Source: a virus. From it: a stretch of 46,431 bases of DNA. This document shows positions 8,180 through 16,632 of the stretch, piece by piece; the stretch's first letter is position 1, and the number at the start of each line of letters is the position of its first letter. Where the stretch lies: IMG/VR virus record IMGVR_UViG_3300021085_000058, positions 1 to 46,431 of that record; one strand, written 5' to 3'. The notes below the pieces were generated by a model that saw only the letters and a program-made list of their open reading frames with translations, did not search any database and was not told where the DNA came from. The position numbers were made by a program, and so were the translations under genes.

Positions 8180-9437
8180 TTGCTATTATATTGTATAACT
8201 CAGGAAATGTATCTTTTACTTTTTCTCTTCTTACTCTATCTACTGCAGCTGTTGTGTTTAAAAATTCTGCTCCTCTATTATTACATTCAGAATTATAAAA
8301 GTTAGATTTTAATCTATTAAAGAATGTAACTGGGATTTTACCTTCTATGCTATCTAACTTTTCTTGTCTTATTTTTTTAGGTAGAATATTTACATTTTGG
8401 TACTCTGGGGCAAATAAATAATTATCATTCATAAAGAGAGGTTCTTTTCCTGTAATACTCATTAAACCTTCTTTGATTAAAAATTGAGATAACTCTTCTA
8501 TATAAAGAAAATTAAATACACTTATTGTTTGAGTAACAGAATAATGGAAATCTGGGTATTCATTTACATATCTCTTTAAATTTTTAATAGTTAAGTCCCA
8601 ATTACTTAAACTTCTTATATATGTGTTACGTTTATCATAATCATCTATACTAATAGACATAGATACGCGGTTAAAATGTTTTAGTTTACTTAAAAACTTC
8701 TCTGCTACTTTATCAAAATTATAATTTGCGTTAGTAATATAGGAGATATGAATATTTTTAGAAACTCCTTTATCGATTAACAATTGTAAGAAGTGGCTAT
8801 GTTTATCTACTAAAAAAGGTTCGCCTCCACTTATTTGTACTGTATGTAAATTATCAGTATACTTAAATAAACTTTCGTAAAACTCTTCTTTCTCTACCCA
8901 GTCATATGAACTATCAGTACCTGATGTAATCTCATCATAATTACTAGGAAGATTTATTTCATTCTTTAGTTTATTATAATCGTTTATCCAAGAAGTAGAA
9001 GATTCAGCATTACAGCCTCTACATTTTAAGTTACAGTAATTACCTAATCTTAATTCAAGGTTACCTATATTAGTTTTAATTCCTCCTTCATCGTCTGTAA
9101 TTTCAGTAAGGTAGTCTAAAGATAATTTCTTTTCTCTTTGCCTTTTTGAATTACCTCCTGCTTGTTCAAGATTATAACAAGTCATACAGGCTGCAGGTAC
9201 ATCACCAGCTAACATCTCTTTACGGATCTGTCTGTACGAATCACTATTCATTACAGCATCTATACCGTCTCTATCTATGTTTAAGACAGAAGATGTATAT
9301 TTTCCATTTACTTTATTTTTAGCGAAAGCAATGTCACTAGACCAGTCTACTTCACAACAGGGGGATGCATGACCATGAGGGTGTACGCTTAGGTGTTCCC
9401 ACGGTAACGAACATATAAATTTTTCTTTACTCTTCAT
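8163..9437 (-). CDS. Radical SAM enzyme with Cys-rich N-terminal twitch-like domain (D)
   Basis: This 424-aa protein starts MKSKEKFICSLPW, with C9, C27-C28 (ASPCC), C84 and C87 (CMTC) as the likely auxiliary cluster ligands. The radical SAM motif is CNLKCRGC (C135, C139, C142) and the SAM-binding motif is SGGEPF (204-207). The C-terminus (DRVRREKVKDTFPELYNII) is a diverged version of the tail found in copies A and C. It overlaps the gene for copy E by 11 bases. The start is supported because the next in-frame residues already form the conserved C-x-PW phrase. Confidence 0.9.
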   Translation of the reverse strand: MKSKEKFICSLPWEHLSVHPHGHASPCCEVDWSSDIAFAKNKVNGKYTSSVLNIDRDGIDAVMNSDSYRQIRKEMLAGDVPAACMTCYNLEQAGGNSKRQREKKLSLDYLTEITDDEGGIKTNIGNLELRLGNYCNLKCRGCNAESSTSWINDYNKLKNEINLPSNYDEITSGTDSSYDWVEKEEFYESLFKYTDNLHTVQISGGEPFLVDKHSHFLQLLIDKGVSKNIHISYITNANYNFDKVAEKFLSKLKHFNRVSMSISIDDYDKRNTYIRSLSNWDLTIKNLKRYVNEYPDFHYSVTQTISVFNFLYIEELSQFLIKEGLMSITGKEPLFMNDNYLFAPEYQNVNILPKKIRQEKLDSIEGKIPVTFFNRLKSNFYNSECNNRGAEFLNTTAAVDRVRREKVKDTFPELYNIIANEHKI

Positions 9438-10776
9438 TCTTTAGCTCTTGGTACCAATCATTAAACTCTTGAGGCATATATTCTTCTACTGGCTTGTTTC
9501 TTCTTACTGCGTATTGATCTACAAAATTAATTAGGTCATTACGTTTTTTAGAATAAGCATCTACATCTTCCATAGAACTATCTACCCTTCTTAAATAAAT
9601 AAGCAATCTTTTTAATTGGTTCCTTTCTAGGTCATTAATCCAGTCATATTCTTCTTTCATGACTTTCTCAATCCTATTAGCTAAATCTTCTTTTATTGTT
9701 TGAGGTAACATAGTAACACTCTGGAATGATGGAAATCTTAGTATATTAACTGACATAAAAAATGCATGTTTATCATTTACTTCTTTTTTCCACTCAACAA
9801 TTTGCTTTACAAATTTATCAACAGTCCATATACCTAATAAAGAAATTGTCATCATAACGTACATTCCATTTATATGAGGAGATGCTACTGCTTTCTTAAC
9901 ATTTTTTTCCCATATATCCCAATCAAATCCATCTCTAACAAATTCTTGATTCTTGTACATACATTCTGCTGAAGTGTATATGTCTAATTTCTCAAACTTC
10001 TTTCCTGCTTCAACTAACCTATCTAATCTAGAATCTTCCATTATTAGATTACTGTTAACTGCTAAAGCGAACTTCTCATTATCACTCATATCAATAAGTT
10101 TCCAAAATGATGGACTACGAGAAGGTTCTCCACCCGATACTCTTAACTCAGTAATACCGTCTTTTATTTCAGGAAACCAATCAAAAAATCGTTTCACATA
10201 AATGTTACCTTCATTCTTATTACCAAATGGCATTGCAATAGAACCATCTTGTCGATACGTTTTGCCACCGTCAGTAACCATATTCTTATATTCTCCGTTC
10301 TTAACAATATCTTTAGACCATGTAGAACTAAATTCTGAGTTACAATAAGAGCAGGCTAAGTTACATAAGTTATCAAAACATATTTCTACAGTCTTAGGAT
10401 TAACATTTTTATCCCAAGGAATATCTTTTAATGCTTTTATTTCTTCTTCAGTATATCTTGCAGTTTGATATATTCTATCACTGTTAATAGTTTCATCTTG
10501 AGCAGCATCTTCTACTTTCCAACAATAACCACATTCAGCAGGTCTTTCACCTTCTAACATTTTCTTACGCTGTTCTTTTTTAAATTGAGTATTATGTAAA
10601 GCTGAAGCACTTTTCTCTAACTCTTTCTTAGGTACTGGGTGAGCTAATGGGTGGTGACAGGATGCAGTTCTACCATTGCCAAGCCAAATGGATACATTGT
10701 ACCACTTAGCAGCACAAAACGATTTTGGAGCTATGTCCTTAATTAACTCTTTAGTTCTTTCGTAACTTGTATTCAT
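9427..10776 (-). CDS. Radical SAM enzyme, CHH subtype (E)
   Basis: This 449-aa protein has CNLACSYC (C138, C142, C145) and SGGEPS (215-218). The N-terminal domain differs from copies A-D: the Cys pair is replaced by ASCHHP (C40, then two His), with C21 in FCAAKW and CGYC at 82-85. The phrase LHNTQFKKEQRKKMLEGERP is shared closely with copy F, so E and F form a separate subfamily. A His in place of a Cys may alter ligation or redox behaviour of the auxiliary cluster. It overlaps the small beta-rich gene upstream by four bases. Confidence 0.88.
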   Translation of the reverse strand: MNTSYERTKELIKDIAPKSFCAAKWYNVSIWLGNGRTASCHHPLAHPVPKKELEKSASALHNTQFKKEQRKKMLEGERPAECGYCWKVEDAAQDETINSDRIYQTARYTEEEIKALKDIPWDKNVNPKTVEICFDNLCNLACSYCNSEFSSTWSKDIVKNGEYKNMVTDGGKTYRQDGSIAMPFGNKNEGNIYVKRFFDWFPEIKDGITELRVSGGEPSRSPSFWKLIDMSDNEKFALAVNSNLIMEDSRLDRLVEAGKKFEKLDIYTSAECMYKNQEFVRDGFDWDIWEKNVKKAVASPHINGMYVMMTISLLGIWTVDKFVKQIVEWKKEVNDKHAFFMSVNILRFPSFQSVTMLPQTIKEDLANRIEKVMKEEYDWINDLERNQLKRLLIYLRRVDSSMEDVDAYSKKRNDLINFVDQYAVRRNKPVEEYMPQEFNDWYQELKNEE

Positions 10777-11360
10777 GCCATCTCATATAAAAAGTTGCAG
10801 TTACCTGTCTTATCTACTGATTTAGCATGTATAATTTCTTGCCAATCGTGATGACATATAACTCCATCTCTAGTTGTTATTTTAAACTCGTAAAACTTAA
10901 TATCTGTTTCATCAGATTGGTCTTGTACTGTATGTTTATCTGTGCCGATAAATACTATTGGATCATTAACTACTGCTAGCGGTCTTAAAACTAAACTATA
11001 TTCAAAGGTTTTTACACCATTTCTAGATATAACTAACTTATCGTTAGGAAAGTGTTCAAAAGTAAAACTTTCTTTAGTGTTAGGTTCTATAAATTGATCT
11101 GTACCGTGCCAATCATCTTTATCATCATGTCCTACACCTATAAATATTCTCTTTTCAAAGATTGATAAACCAGTGTACTTAGGAACTATACAAAATATAT
11201 CTTTTTGTTTATCCATATTAATACCGGTATATTCAAATGTAACATCTACCTTCCAGTAGGTGTCTCCTTGTAATTTATCTACAGCTGAGTCATCTAGGAA
11301 TGCTGGGCAGATACTATTAGGCCACAAAGCCCAAGGATGTCTACGGCTTATATTTATCAT
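10773..11360 (-). CDS. Beta-rich protein, possibly ConA/LamG-like, between two radical SAM genes
   Basis: This 195-aa protein has no recognisable catalytic motif. Alternating strands such as YWKVDVTFEYTGI, RIFIGVGHDD and DPIVFIGTDK, and a final phrase ICHHDWQEIIHAKS, suggest a beta-sandwich, possibly a concanavalin/LamG-like glycan-binding domain like those embedded in the two GT7 proteins of this island. It overlaps the radical SAM F gene by 20 bases and E by four, so it is made together with the two CHH-type enzymes. It could present a substrate, bind a glycan, or itself be modified; the sequence does not decide. The fold assignment is tentative. Confidence 0.65.
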   Translation of the reverse strand: MINISRRHPWALWPNSICPAFLDDSAVDKLQGDTYWKVDVTFEYTGINMDKQKDIFCIVPKYTGLSIFEKRIFIGVGHDDKDDWHGTDQFIEPNTKESFTFEHFPNDKLVISRNGVKTFEYSLVLRPLAVVNDPIVFIGTDKHTVQDQSDETDIKFYEFKITTRDGVICHHDWQEIIHAKSVDKTGNCNFLYEMA

Positions 11361-12720
11361 AAAATTCTTTTAACTCAGGAAACACTTTATAAAAGTCTGT
11401 TCCTTTTCTTTTATCATTCTCTTTTATAAAAATACCAAAATCTTTTCTATACTTTTCTGTATCAAAAGAATCTTCTCCTATGGCATAATCATATACTCTT
11501 TTAATTTTTTGGATTTCTACATCTGTAAATCCATATGTTTTAGAAGTCATTTTATTAGAACCGTAATGCAATGCTTTTTTAGCTGCTTCTAGTATTAACT
11601 CTTTATGTTGCGGTTCAAGTATCTTAACAGATAAATGCATAGGCCACCTAATATAAGCAGTATCTAATTGTACAGCTGTCATCCAGTACCTCTCACCGTT
11701 ATTATGTTTCTCTTTCATCTCTAATACCTTATCTATTAACTCACCATAAGTGAATACTGATAAAGCATTAAATGCTGCCATAATATTAACAGTTACTTTA
11801 GGAAGTCTAGTACATATCTCATCTACATTTTCCCAAAACTTATCATACTTTAATCCCCATCTAGTATACTCAGCTTGCTTTCCTATTGCTTCTACAGAAG
11901 TAAAGATAATTAACTCTCTAATTTTATTATTATTAACTAGATCTTCTGCCATAGTTAACATTTTCTGTATAAGTTTATCCGGTACTGCTAAATTAGTATT
12001 AATAGCTAGTGATAAGTTAGGATTTTGTTCCCAATTTTCCTGTATATACTCTAATACTTTAAATGTATCAGGAGATAATAAAGGTTCTCCCCCTGTAATC
12101 CTAAACGTGTGTAAGTCTGGATATAAGTCAGGCCACCATTCCCAAAATGCATCTATGTATGGATTAGGTTGAGATTTTAAAATTGGCATTTCATCTCTTT
12201 CTTTTAATAATTTTATACTATTAAATTTAGTAGATGTTTTATATTCACCATGCTTTTCTATTTCCTCTACCCATTTAGAAGAATATTGAGGTCCACAATA
12301 AGCACATTTTAAATTACAGGTATTAGAAAAAGATACTTCTACGTATCTTGGATTATAATTTTCTCTCCAATCAGAAGCTTTTATCTTTTCCATTTGATCT
12401 AATGACCATGGTTCAGCTGATTTAAAAGTTCTATCAGAAAATGAATCTGAGTTATCTTCTATATTCCAACAGTAATTACATTCTGCTGGTCTTTTACCTT
12501 CCAGCATTTCTTTTCTCTTAAGCTTTTTATACCTTGTATTATGTAGAGCTGATGGATTACGTTTTAACTCTGCTAACGGTATTTTATGTTGTACCGGGTG
12601 GTGGCAGGAATGAGTTAATCCTACTCCAAGGTGCATAGTTACTTGAGTCCACTTAGCCAAGCAGAATCCACAGCCTTTTTTATTGAGCTGGTCTCTTACA
12701 TTTGAGTATGATGTGTTCAT
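11341..12720 (-). CDS. Radical SAM enzyme, CHH subtype (F)
   Basis: This 459-aa protein is the closest relative of copy E. It has MNTSY at the start, C17, C20 (FCLAKW), SCHHP (C39), CNYC (81-84), the radical SAM motif CNLKCAYC (C135, C139, C142) and TGGEPL (209-214). E and F share the stretch with LHNT, RK.MLEG.RPAEC.YCW and ED. The C-terminus (FYKVFPELKEFYDKY) keeps the FPE element present in several island members. It overlaps the GT7-like gene upstream by four bases, which ties radical chemistry and glycosyl transfer into one translational unit. Confidence 0.9.
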   Translation of the reverse strand: MNTSYSNVRDQLNKKGCGFCLAKWTQVTMHLGVGLTHSCHHPVQHKIPLAELKRNPSALHNTRYKKLKRKEMLEGKRPAECNYCWNIEDNSDSFSDRTFKSAEPWSLDQMEKIKASDWRENYNPRYVEVSFSNTCNLKCAYCGPQYSSKWVEEIEKHGEYKTSTKFNSIKLLKERDEMPILKSQPNPYIDAFWEWWPDLYPDLHTFRITGGEPLLSPDTFKVLEYIQENWEQNPNLSLAINTNLAVPDKLIQKMLTMAEDLVNNNKIRELIIFTSVEAIGKQAEYTRWGLKYDKFWENVDEICTRLPKVTVNIMAAFNALSVFTYGELIDKVLEMKEKHNNGERYWMTAVQLDTAYIRWPMHLSVKILEPQHKELILEAAKKALHYGSNKMTSKTYGFTDVEIQKIKRVYDYAIGEDSFDTEKYRKDFGIFIKENDKRKGTDFYKVFPELKEFYDKYKP

Positions 12721-14129
12721 AATTTAATATTGATCATCTTAGCCCATGGAGTTAGAATCTCTTCTCCTACAAGCTCGTATTTAAGGGTAGATATACCGTC
12801 TTTTTTGTAGTCAATTTTACCTTGTTGCATTTGAAGTACGTATCTCTCTTCATTTTTTGCAGTAGTGTCTCCTTTAACAAATATTCCTCCTATTATACCT
12901 TCATCTTTATGAGGTAAACATCTCATCTTTCCGTCTTCTCTAAAAGGCAATATGGAGTTAGGTACTACTATATCTTCTGTTTTTATAGTTATATCTTTAC
13001 TTTCATACGAGTTAAGATCCGTTACATCTAAGTCGTAAATTAATCCGTCGGTAGGTTCAGTTTTATGTAAGTTTTCGACTTCTGTTGGAGTTAAATCTCT
13101 ATCCCATATCTTAACTGCTGCAATATCTCCTTTAAAATATTTAACTGGGCTATCAGCTTTTTCAGAAGGTGTAGTTCCTAAGTATATTTTATCTACGTTA
13201 TACTTTTTAAGTCTACCTTCATACTTGAACGGTGATGGGCTACCAAAACCTGCTAATGAATCAACTTCAGTTCCATTTAAGTAAAAATGTGATAGTTTAT
13301 TATAATCGTCAAATACTACAGTTACCCAACTCCATTGATTATCATATCTTTTTAACCACATATAGTTATGCTGGTTAAATGTATTCCAGAAAGTACAAGA
13401 TAGTGCTCTAGAATTATTAAATGATATACCGTAATCATAACCAGGTATTCTAAAAATAGGATATTCTACATATCGTCTACTTTTACTACCTATTAGAAAG
13501 ATAGGATTTTTTTCAGGCATTTGAAATGCTCTTGTTAATACGGAAACTGTATGAGACTTTCTATTAAAGTTTTTAAATTCTTCTGGTACAGGTATTTCTA
13601 CTGATGAAGAGTTACCGTTAAATCTTATGTATTCCTTTTCTTTAAATTTAACATCTAAATAACTATCATCTGTTAAACCTTCTTTATGACATCTCCAAAA
13701 TAAATCATCATCTTCCATTCCCCAATCCCAATAATCATTCGAATATCCATTAGTCTTCTCTAATTGCTCTTTAGAAAATAGAACTGCTCCTCCAAAATAT
13801 TCATGGTATTTAAGTTTCCAGTCCATCTGTTCGATCTTAGTAGCGATATGCCTTGGAGCGTCTTTTGGAAAAGAGTAATCTGCTCCACCGTCTTCTAAAG
13901 GTATCATATCTATATCATGCCATACAATATAATCACACCCTTCTTCCAACGCATGTTTTGCAGCAATATTCTTAGTAGCTCCTCTATTAAAGAGTTTATC
14001 ATCAACTTGATGACAGAAATACATCTGGAAATCAATATTTCTATCTTTAAGGTATTTACCTACTTTAGGTATAAATTCGTTGAGATGTAATTCTCTATCT
14101 CTGTATGGTACACAAACTCCTAGTTTCAA
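12717..14129 (-). CDS. GT7 galactosyltransferase-like enzyme with an inserted LamG-like domain (1)
   Basis: This 470-aa protein has the motifs of the beta-1,4-galactosyltransferase family (GT7): VPYRDR (7-12), FNRG (47-50), HDIDM (71-75, metal-binding DxD), EYFGG (110-114) and YWDWGMEDDDL (133-143, catalytic acid region). Residues ~160-375 look like a LamG/concanavalin sandwich, starting YIRFNGNSSSVEIP and ending with AAVKIWDRDLTPTEVENLH. GT7 sequence then resumes: FREDGKMRCLPH, then KKDGISTLKYELV and MINIKL, matching the end of animal beta4GalT (H as metal ligand, DGLNSL.Y, ITVDI). The lectin-like domain is therefore inserted in the catalytic domain. A TATTTAT element lies 34 nt upstream of the ATG. 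UDP-sugar donor and acceptor are unknown. Confidence 0.85.
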   Translation of the reverse strand: MKLGVCVPYRDRELHLNEFIPKVGKYLKDRNIDFQMYFCHQVDDKLFNRGATKNIAAKHALEEGCDYIVWHDIDMIPLEDGGADYSFPKDAPRHIATKIEQMDWKLKYHEYFGGAVLFSKEQLEKTNGYSNDYWDWGMEDDDLFWRCHKEGLTDDSYLDVKFKEKEYIRFNGNSSSVEIPVPEEFKNFNRKSHTVSVLTRAFQMPEKNPIFLIGSKSRRYVEYPIFRIPGYDYGISFNNSRALSCTFWNTFNQHNYMWLKRYDNQWSWVTVVFDDYNKLSHFYLNGTEVDSLAGFGSPSPFKYEGRLKKYNVDKIYLGTTPSEKADSPVKYFKGDIAAVKIWDRDLTPTEVENLHKTEPTDGLIYDLDVTDLNSYESKDITIKTEDIVVPNSILPFREDGKMRCLPHKDEGIIGGIFVKGDTTAKNEERYVLQMQQGKIDYKKDGISTLKYELVGEEILTPWAKMINIKL

Positions 14130-14136
14130 AACTTTC

Positions 14137-15567
14137 TTATTTAGTTGTTAACGCTGCTTTTATATAAATAACATTATCTTTAGTATTAGAATCAATTACT
14201 TGATAATATAATGTGTTAAGTCCTTCATTCTTAGAATCAAATCCGCCGTTATAAAATTGCTTAAAAAATTCTACTTGATTAACTCTGCTCTGCCATGATT
14301 TCCAATACCCGTCTACATAGCCATTTTCTTCATGTTTAACTGCTTTAAATATACCATCTTTTCTATAAGGAATTGGTACTTTTTTAGAGGTACTAAAATC
14401 TGTTTCTTTATGGTATGTATTAAAGCAACTGGCATGATTATCATTTCCTGATAGGTCTAATAATTCTCTGTCTCTCGCAAACTTACCATCATAGTAAACT
14501 ATAGGTTTAGTTTCTATAGTACTAAATAGACTACGAGTAATATTAGCGCCTAATCTTTCTATTTCATTTTGACTCAATATCTCTCCGTATACTGCAAAAT
14601 GAGATAATGTACCGTTTAGGTAATTGCGTTTTTCTACTTCTTCTCTATTAGGATCTCCTACTCCTAAATAATAGTATTTTTCTTTTCCTATATTCATCAT
14701 CTTGTCGTAAGATAATGAACCTATCTGTTTTCCATTTATCCAAAGACTTACGTTTTTTGGATCTTTTCTATTCGCAATAGTAATAGTAATATTATACGTA
14801 CCATCAGGATAATGAGGTGAAGATAAATTCATAGAACTTAAATCTTTCTTCCAAAATTGAAAAGCAAAGTTTCTAAATGAATTATATGTTAAGGTAGTAT
14901 CAAAGCCAGGAATAGAAAATAAACAATATTCATCTGTAATAGCTTTTTCATGATTAGACATTTCATCTACTGATATAGTAGTATTAATAGTAAAGTCTCT
15001 AACTGAGTTAAATATATTAGGGCACATTACGAAACCGTCCTTACCGTTTAACTTTAATCCTGTGCTAAATCTTTCTTTTTGTTCTACTTCTTTATAGTCT
15101 ACTACCACATTATTTGAAGTACATCTTAACATTAGATTATCATCTTCAAATCCCCAACCCCAAAATTCATTAGAGTATCCGTTAATAGATTGGAATACAG
15201 ATGCTGGAAATAACGTAACACCGCCAAAATATTCATCAAATAAAGTTCTGTCGAAACCTTCTGGTGTGATAATATCTCCTATTAGGTGAGTAGGTCTGTC
15301 GGTATAAGAATAATCTGCTTTAATCGGTAGTAAATCTACATCATGGAATACAACATAGTCACACCCTTCTTTTACAGCAGAGTTAAAACCTATATTGAGT
15401 AACTTACCTCTATTGAAATCGTTATCATCAGATTGTTCTACTACAATAATAGTATGATCTATTGTACTTAGGTACTCAGACATATGTGATACAAAAGACT
15501 TTAACTGTTCTTCTCTATCTCTATAAGGTACAACAACTCCTAATTTATGCTTTATCTTTTTTTCCAT
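14137..15567 (-). CDS. GT7 galactosyltransferase-like enzyme with an inserted LamG-like domain (2)
   Basis: This 476-aa paralogue of the neighbouring gene is even closer to classic beta4GalT motifs: VPYRDRE (13-19), FNRGKLLNIGF (51-61), HDVDLLP (75-81), YFGGVTLF (113-120) and NGYSNEFWGWGFEDDNL (129-145). A beta-sandwich (about residues 165-340, with LSHFAVYGEILSQNEIERLG near its end) interrupts the enzyme. A GT7-like end follows: YRKDGIFKAVKH, then GLNTLYYQVI and VIYIKAAL. It overlaps the 83-aa gene upstream by 23 bases and ends seven bases before its paralogue. The pair may act in sequence on one glycan, or the inserted lectin-like domains may select different acceptors. Confidence 0.87.
   Translation of the reverse strand: MEKKIKHKLGVVVPYRDREEQLKSFVSHMSEYLSTIDHTIIVVEQSDDNDFNRGKLLNIGFNSAVKEGCDYVVFHDVDLLPIKADYSYTDRPTHLIGDIITPEGFDRTLFDEYFGGVTLFPASVFQSINGYSNEFWGWGFEDDNLMLRCTSNNVVVDYKEVEQKERFSTGLKLNGKDGFVMCPNIFNSVRDFTINTTISVDEMSNHEKAITDEYCLFSIPGFDTTLTYNSFRNFAFQFWKKDLSSMNLSSPHYPDGTYNITITIANRKDPKNVSLWINGKQIGSLSYDKMMNIGKEKYYYLGVGDPNREEVEKRNYLNGTLSHFAVYGEILSQNEIERLGANITRSLFSTIETKPIVYYDGKFARDRELLDLSGNDNHASCFNTYHKETDFSTSKKVPIPYRKDGIFKAVKHEENGYVDGYWKSWQSRVNQVEFFKQFYNGGFDSKNEGLNTLYYQVIDSNTKDNVIYIKAALTTK
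14164..14170 (-). promoter_or_regulatory. Possible internal TATTTAT element in the enzyme island
   Basis: Reads TGTTATTTATAT inside the last codons of the upstream GT7-like gene, 34 nt before the ATG at 14129. It could give the radical SAM half of the island its own transcript. As it is coding sequence in AT-rich DNA, chance is possible. Confidence 0.3.
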
Positions 15568-15796
15568 CTATAACTTCTACTTCTTCTTTAACTTCTACTG
15601 GTGGTACTGTTCTATGCCATTCTGCTAGGTAGAATTGAAGTCTGTCTCCCCATTCTTCTTTATCAACCTCTTCGAACCATAGAGCAAGAGCATCCAGTGA
15701 ATTAGCAATCTTCTCTAAAGCCTTTAGCTTTCTTTCTTCGATGATTTGCTGTTCAAAAGTAGGTTTTCCAAAACTTGCTGTTTTCTTCTGACTCAT
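15545..15796 (-). CDS. Small helical protein in the enzyme island, unknown
   Basis: This 83-aa protein is mainly charged helix (FEQQIIEERKLKALEKIAN, then LDALALWFEEVDKEEWGDRL) with a Lys/Glu-rich end. It has no cysteine and no known motif that I recognise. It overlaps the glycosyltransferase upstream by four bases and the GT7-like gene downstream by 23 bases. An adaptor or scaffold role for neighbouring enzymes is a guess based only on position and composition. Confidence 0.65.
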   Translation of the reverse strand: MSQKKTASFGKPTFEQQIIEERKLKALEKIANSLDALALWFEEVDKEEWGDRLQFYLAEWHRTVPPVEVKEEVEVIDGKKDKA

Positions 15797-16632
15797 ATTG
15801 AAACTATTTTATTTTTTATTAACGACCATTTCGTATAGTCATTATATCTAATATAAGAAAAATCTTTCAACTTTTCAACTTTATATGTAGTATTATTTAG
15901 ATCTATTTTCCATCCGGAATTTACTATAGCATCATACATAATTTGATATTCTTCTGAATAAGAGTAATCTTTTTTAACATCTGCTACTCTTTTTATTCTT
16001 TCCATACAGGTATCATCCCATTTAAAATGATGTACTTGTGTAAATACCTCTCTTATAGGATACCTTTTGGGATGTTCTCTACCCCAACTATTAGTACCGT
16101 CTTGAAAATCAGCATAATGTTGACCAGGAGTAACCCATTGATGTCCTTTCATTAAAGTTACTTTATTAGGGCAAGCACCAGACATTGGATATCTAAAGAA
16201 ACCAGCGTAAGGAAAAGCTTCGTGAATATTAGTGTCTCTCGTCACTTTTGGGAATGTACCATTAGTACCTATTCTATCTAAGAACCCTCCTGTGACAAAG
16301 TCATACCCATATCTCTCACACTCTATAACGATATCCTGTACATGCCTTGGATAGACCTGTAGTTCATCATCATCTGATACTATCCACCAATCGTTTGGTT
16401 TAGTTTCTTTAATTGCGTTATATATCTCAGTAACTCTTTCCCAATTATATTTAGGTTCAGTATAAACCATATAAGGTTCAATACCCAAAGCTCTTACTTC
16501 GTCTACTATACCGTCATCCTCTGATTGTCGGTACACTGCAACGTATACATTATCTACCATATCTTCATAATGCTTCAGCATATGAGGTAATATATGTGTA
16601 TTTTCTCCGACAACTGTAACTAAATTAAGCAC
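15793..16632 (-). CDS. GT2-like glycosyltransferase
   Basis: This 279-aa protein begins MLNLVTVVGENTHILPHMLKHY, like enzymes that open with a nucleotide-sugar-binding strand and an N-ILP-ML motif. It has the acidic metal-binding motif WWIVSDDDELQVYP (SDDDE at 86-90), as in GT2/GT-A enzymes of the type that answer a question of sugar transfer at a polymer end. The later part contains HHFKWDDTCMERIKR, a frequent C-terminal feature of this group (HHF/YKW). It overlaps the methyltransferase upstream by eight bases. The substrate is not predictable from sequence. Confidence 0.75.
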   Translation of the reverse strand: MLNLVTVVGENTHILPHMLKHYEDMVDNVYVAVYRQSEDDGIVDEVRALGIEPYMVYTEPKYNWERVTEIYNAIKETKPNDWWIVSDDDELQVYPRHVQDIVIECERYGYDFVTGGFLDRIGTNGTFPKVTRDTNIHEAFPYAGFFRYPMSGACPNKVTLMKGHQWVTPGQHYADFQDGTNSWGREHPKRYPIREVFTQVHHFKWDDTCMERIKRVADVKKDYSYSEEYQIMYDAIVNSGWKIDLNNTTYKVEKLKDFSYIRYNDYTKWSLIKNKIVSI

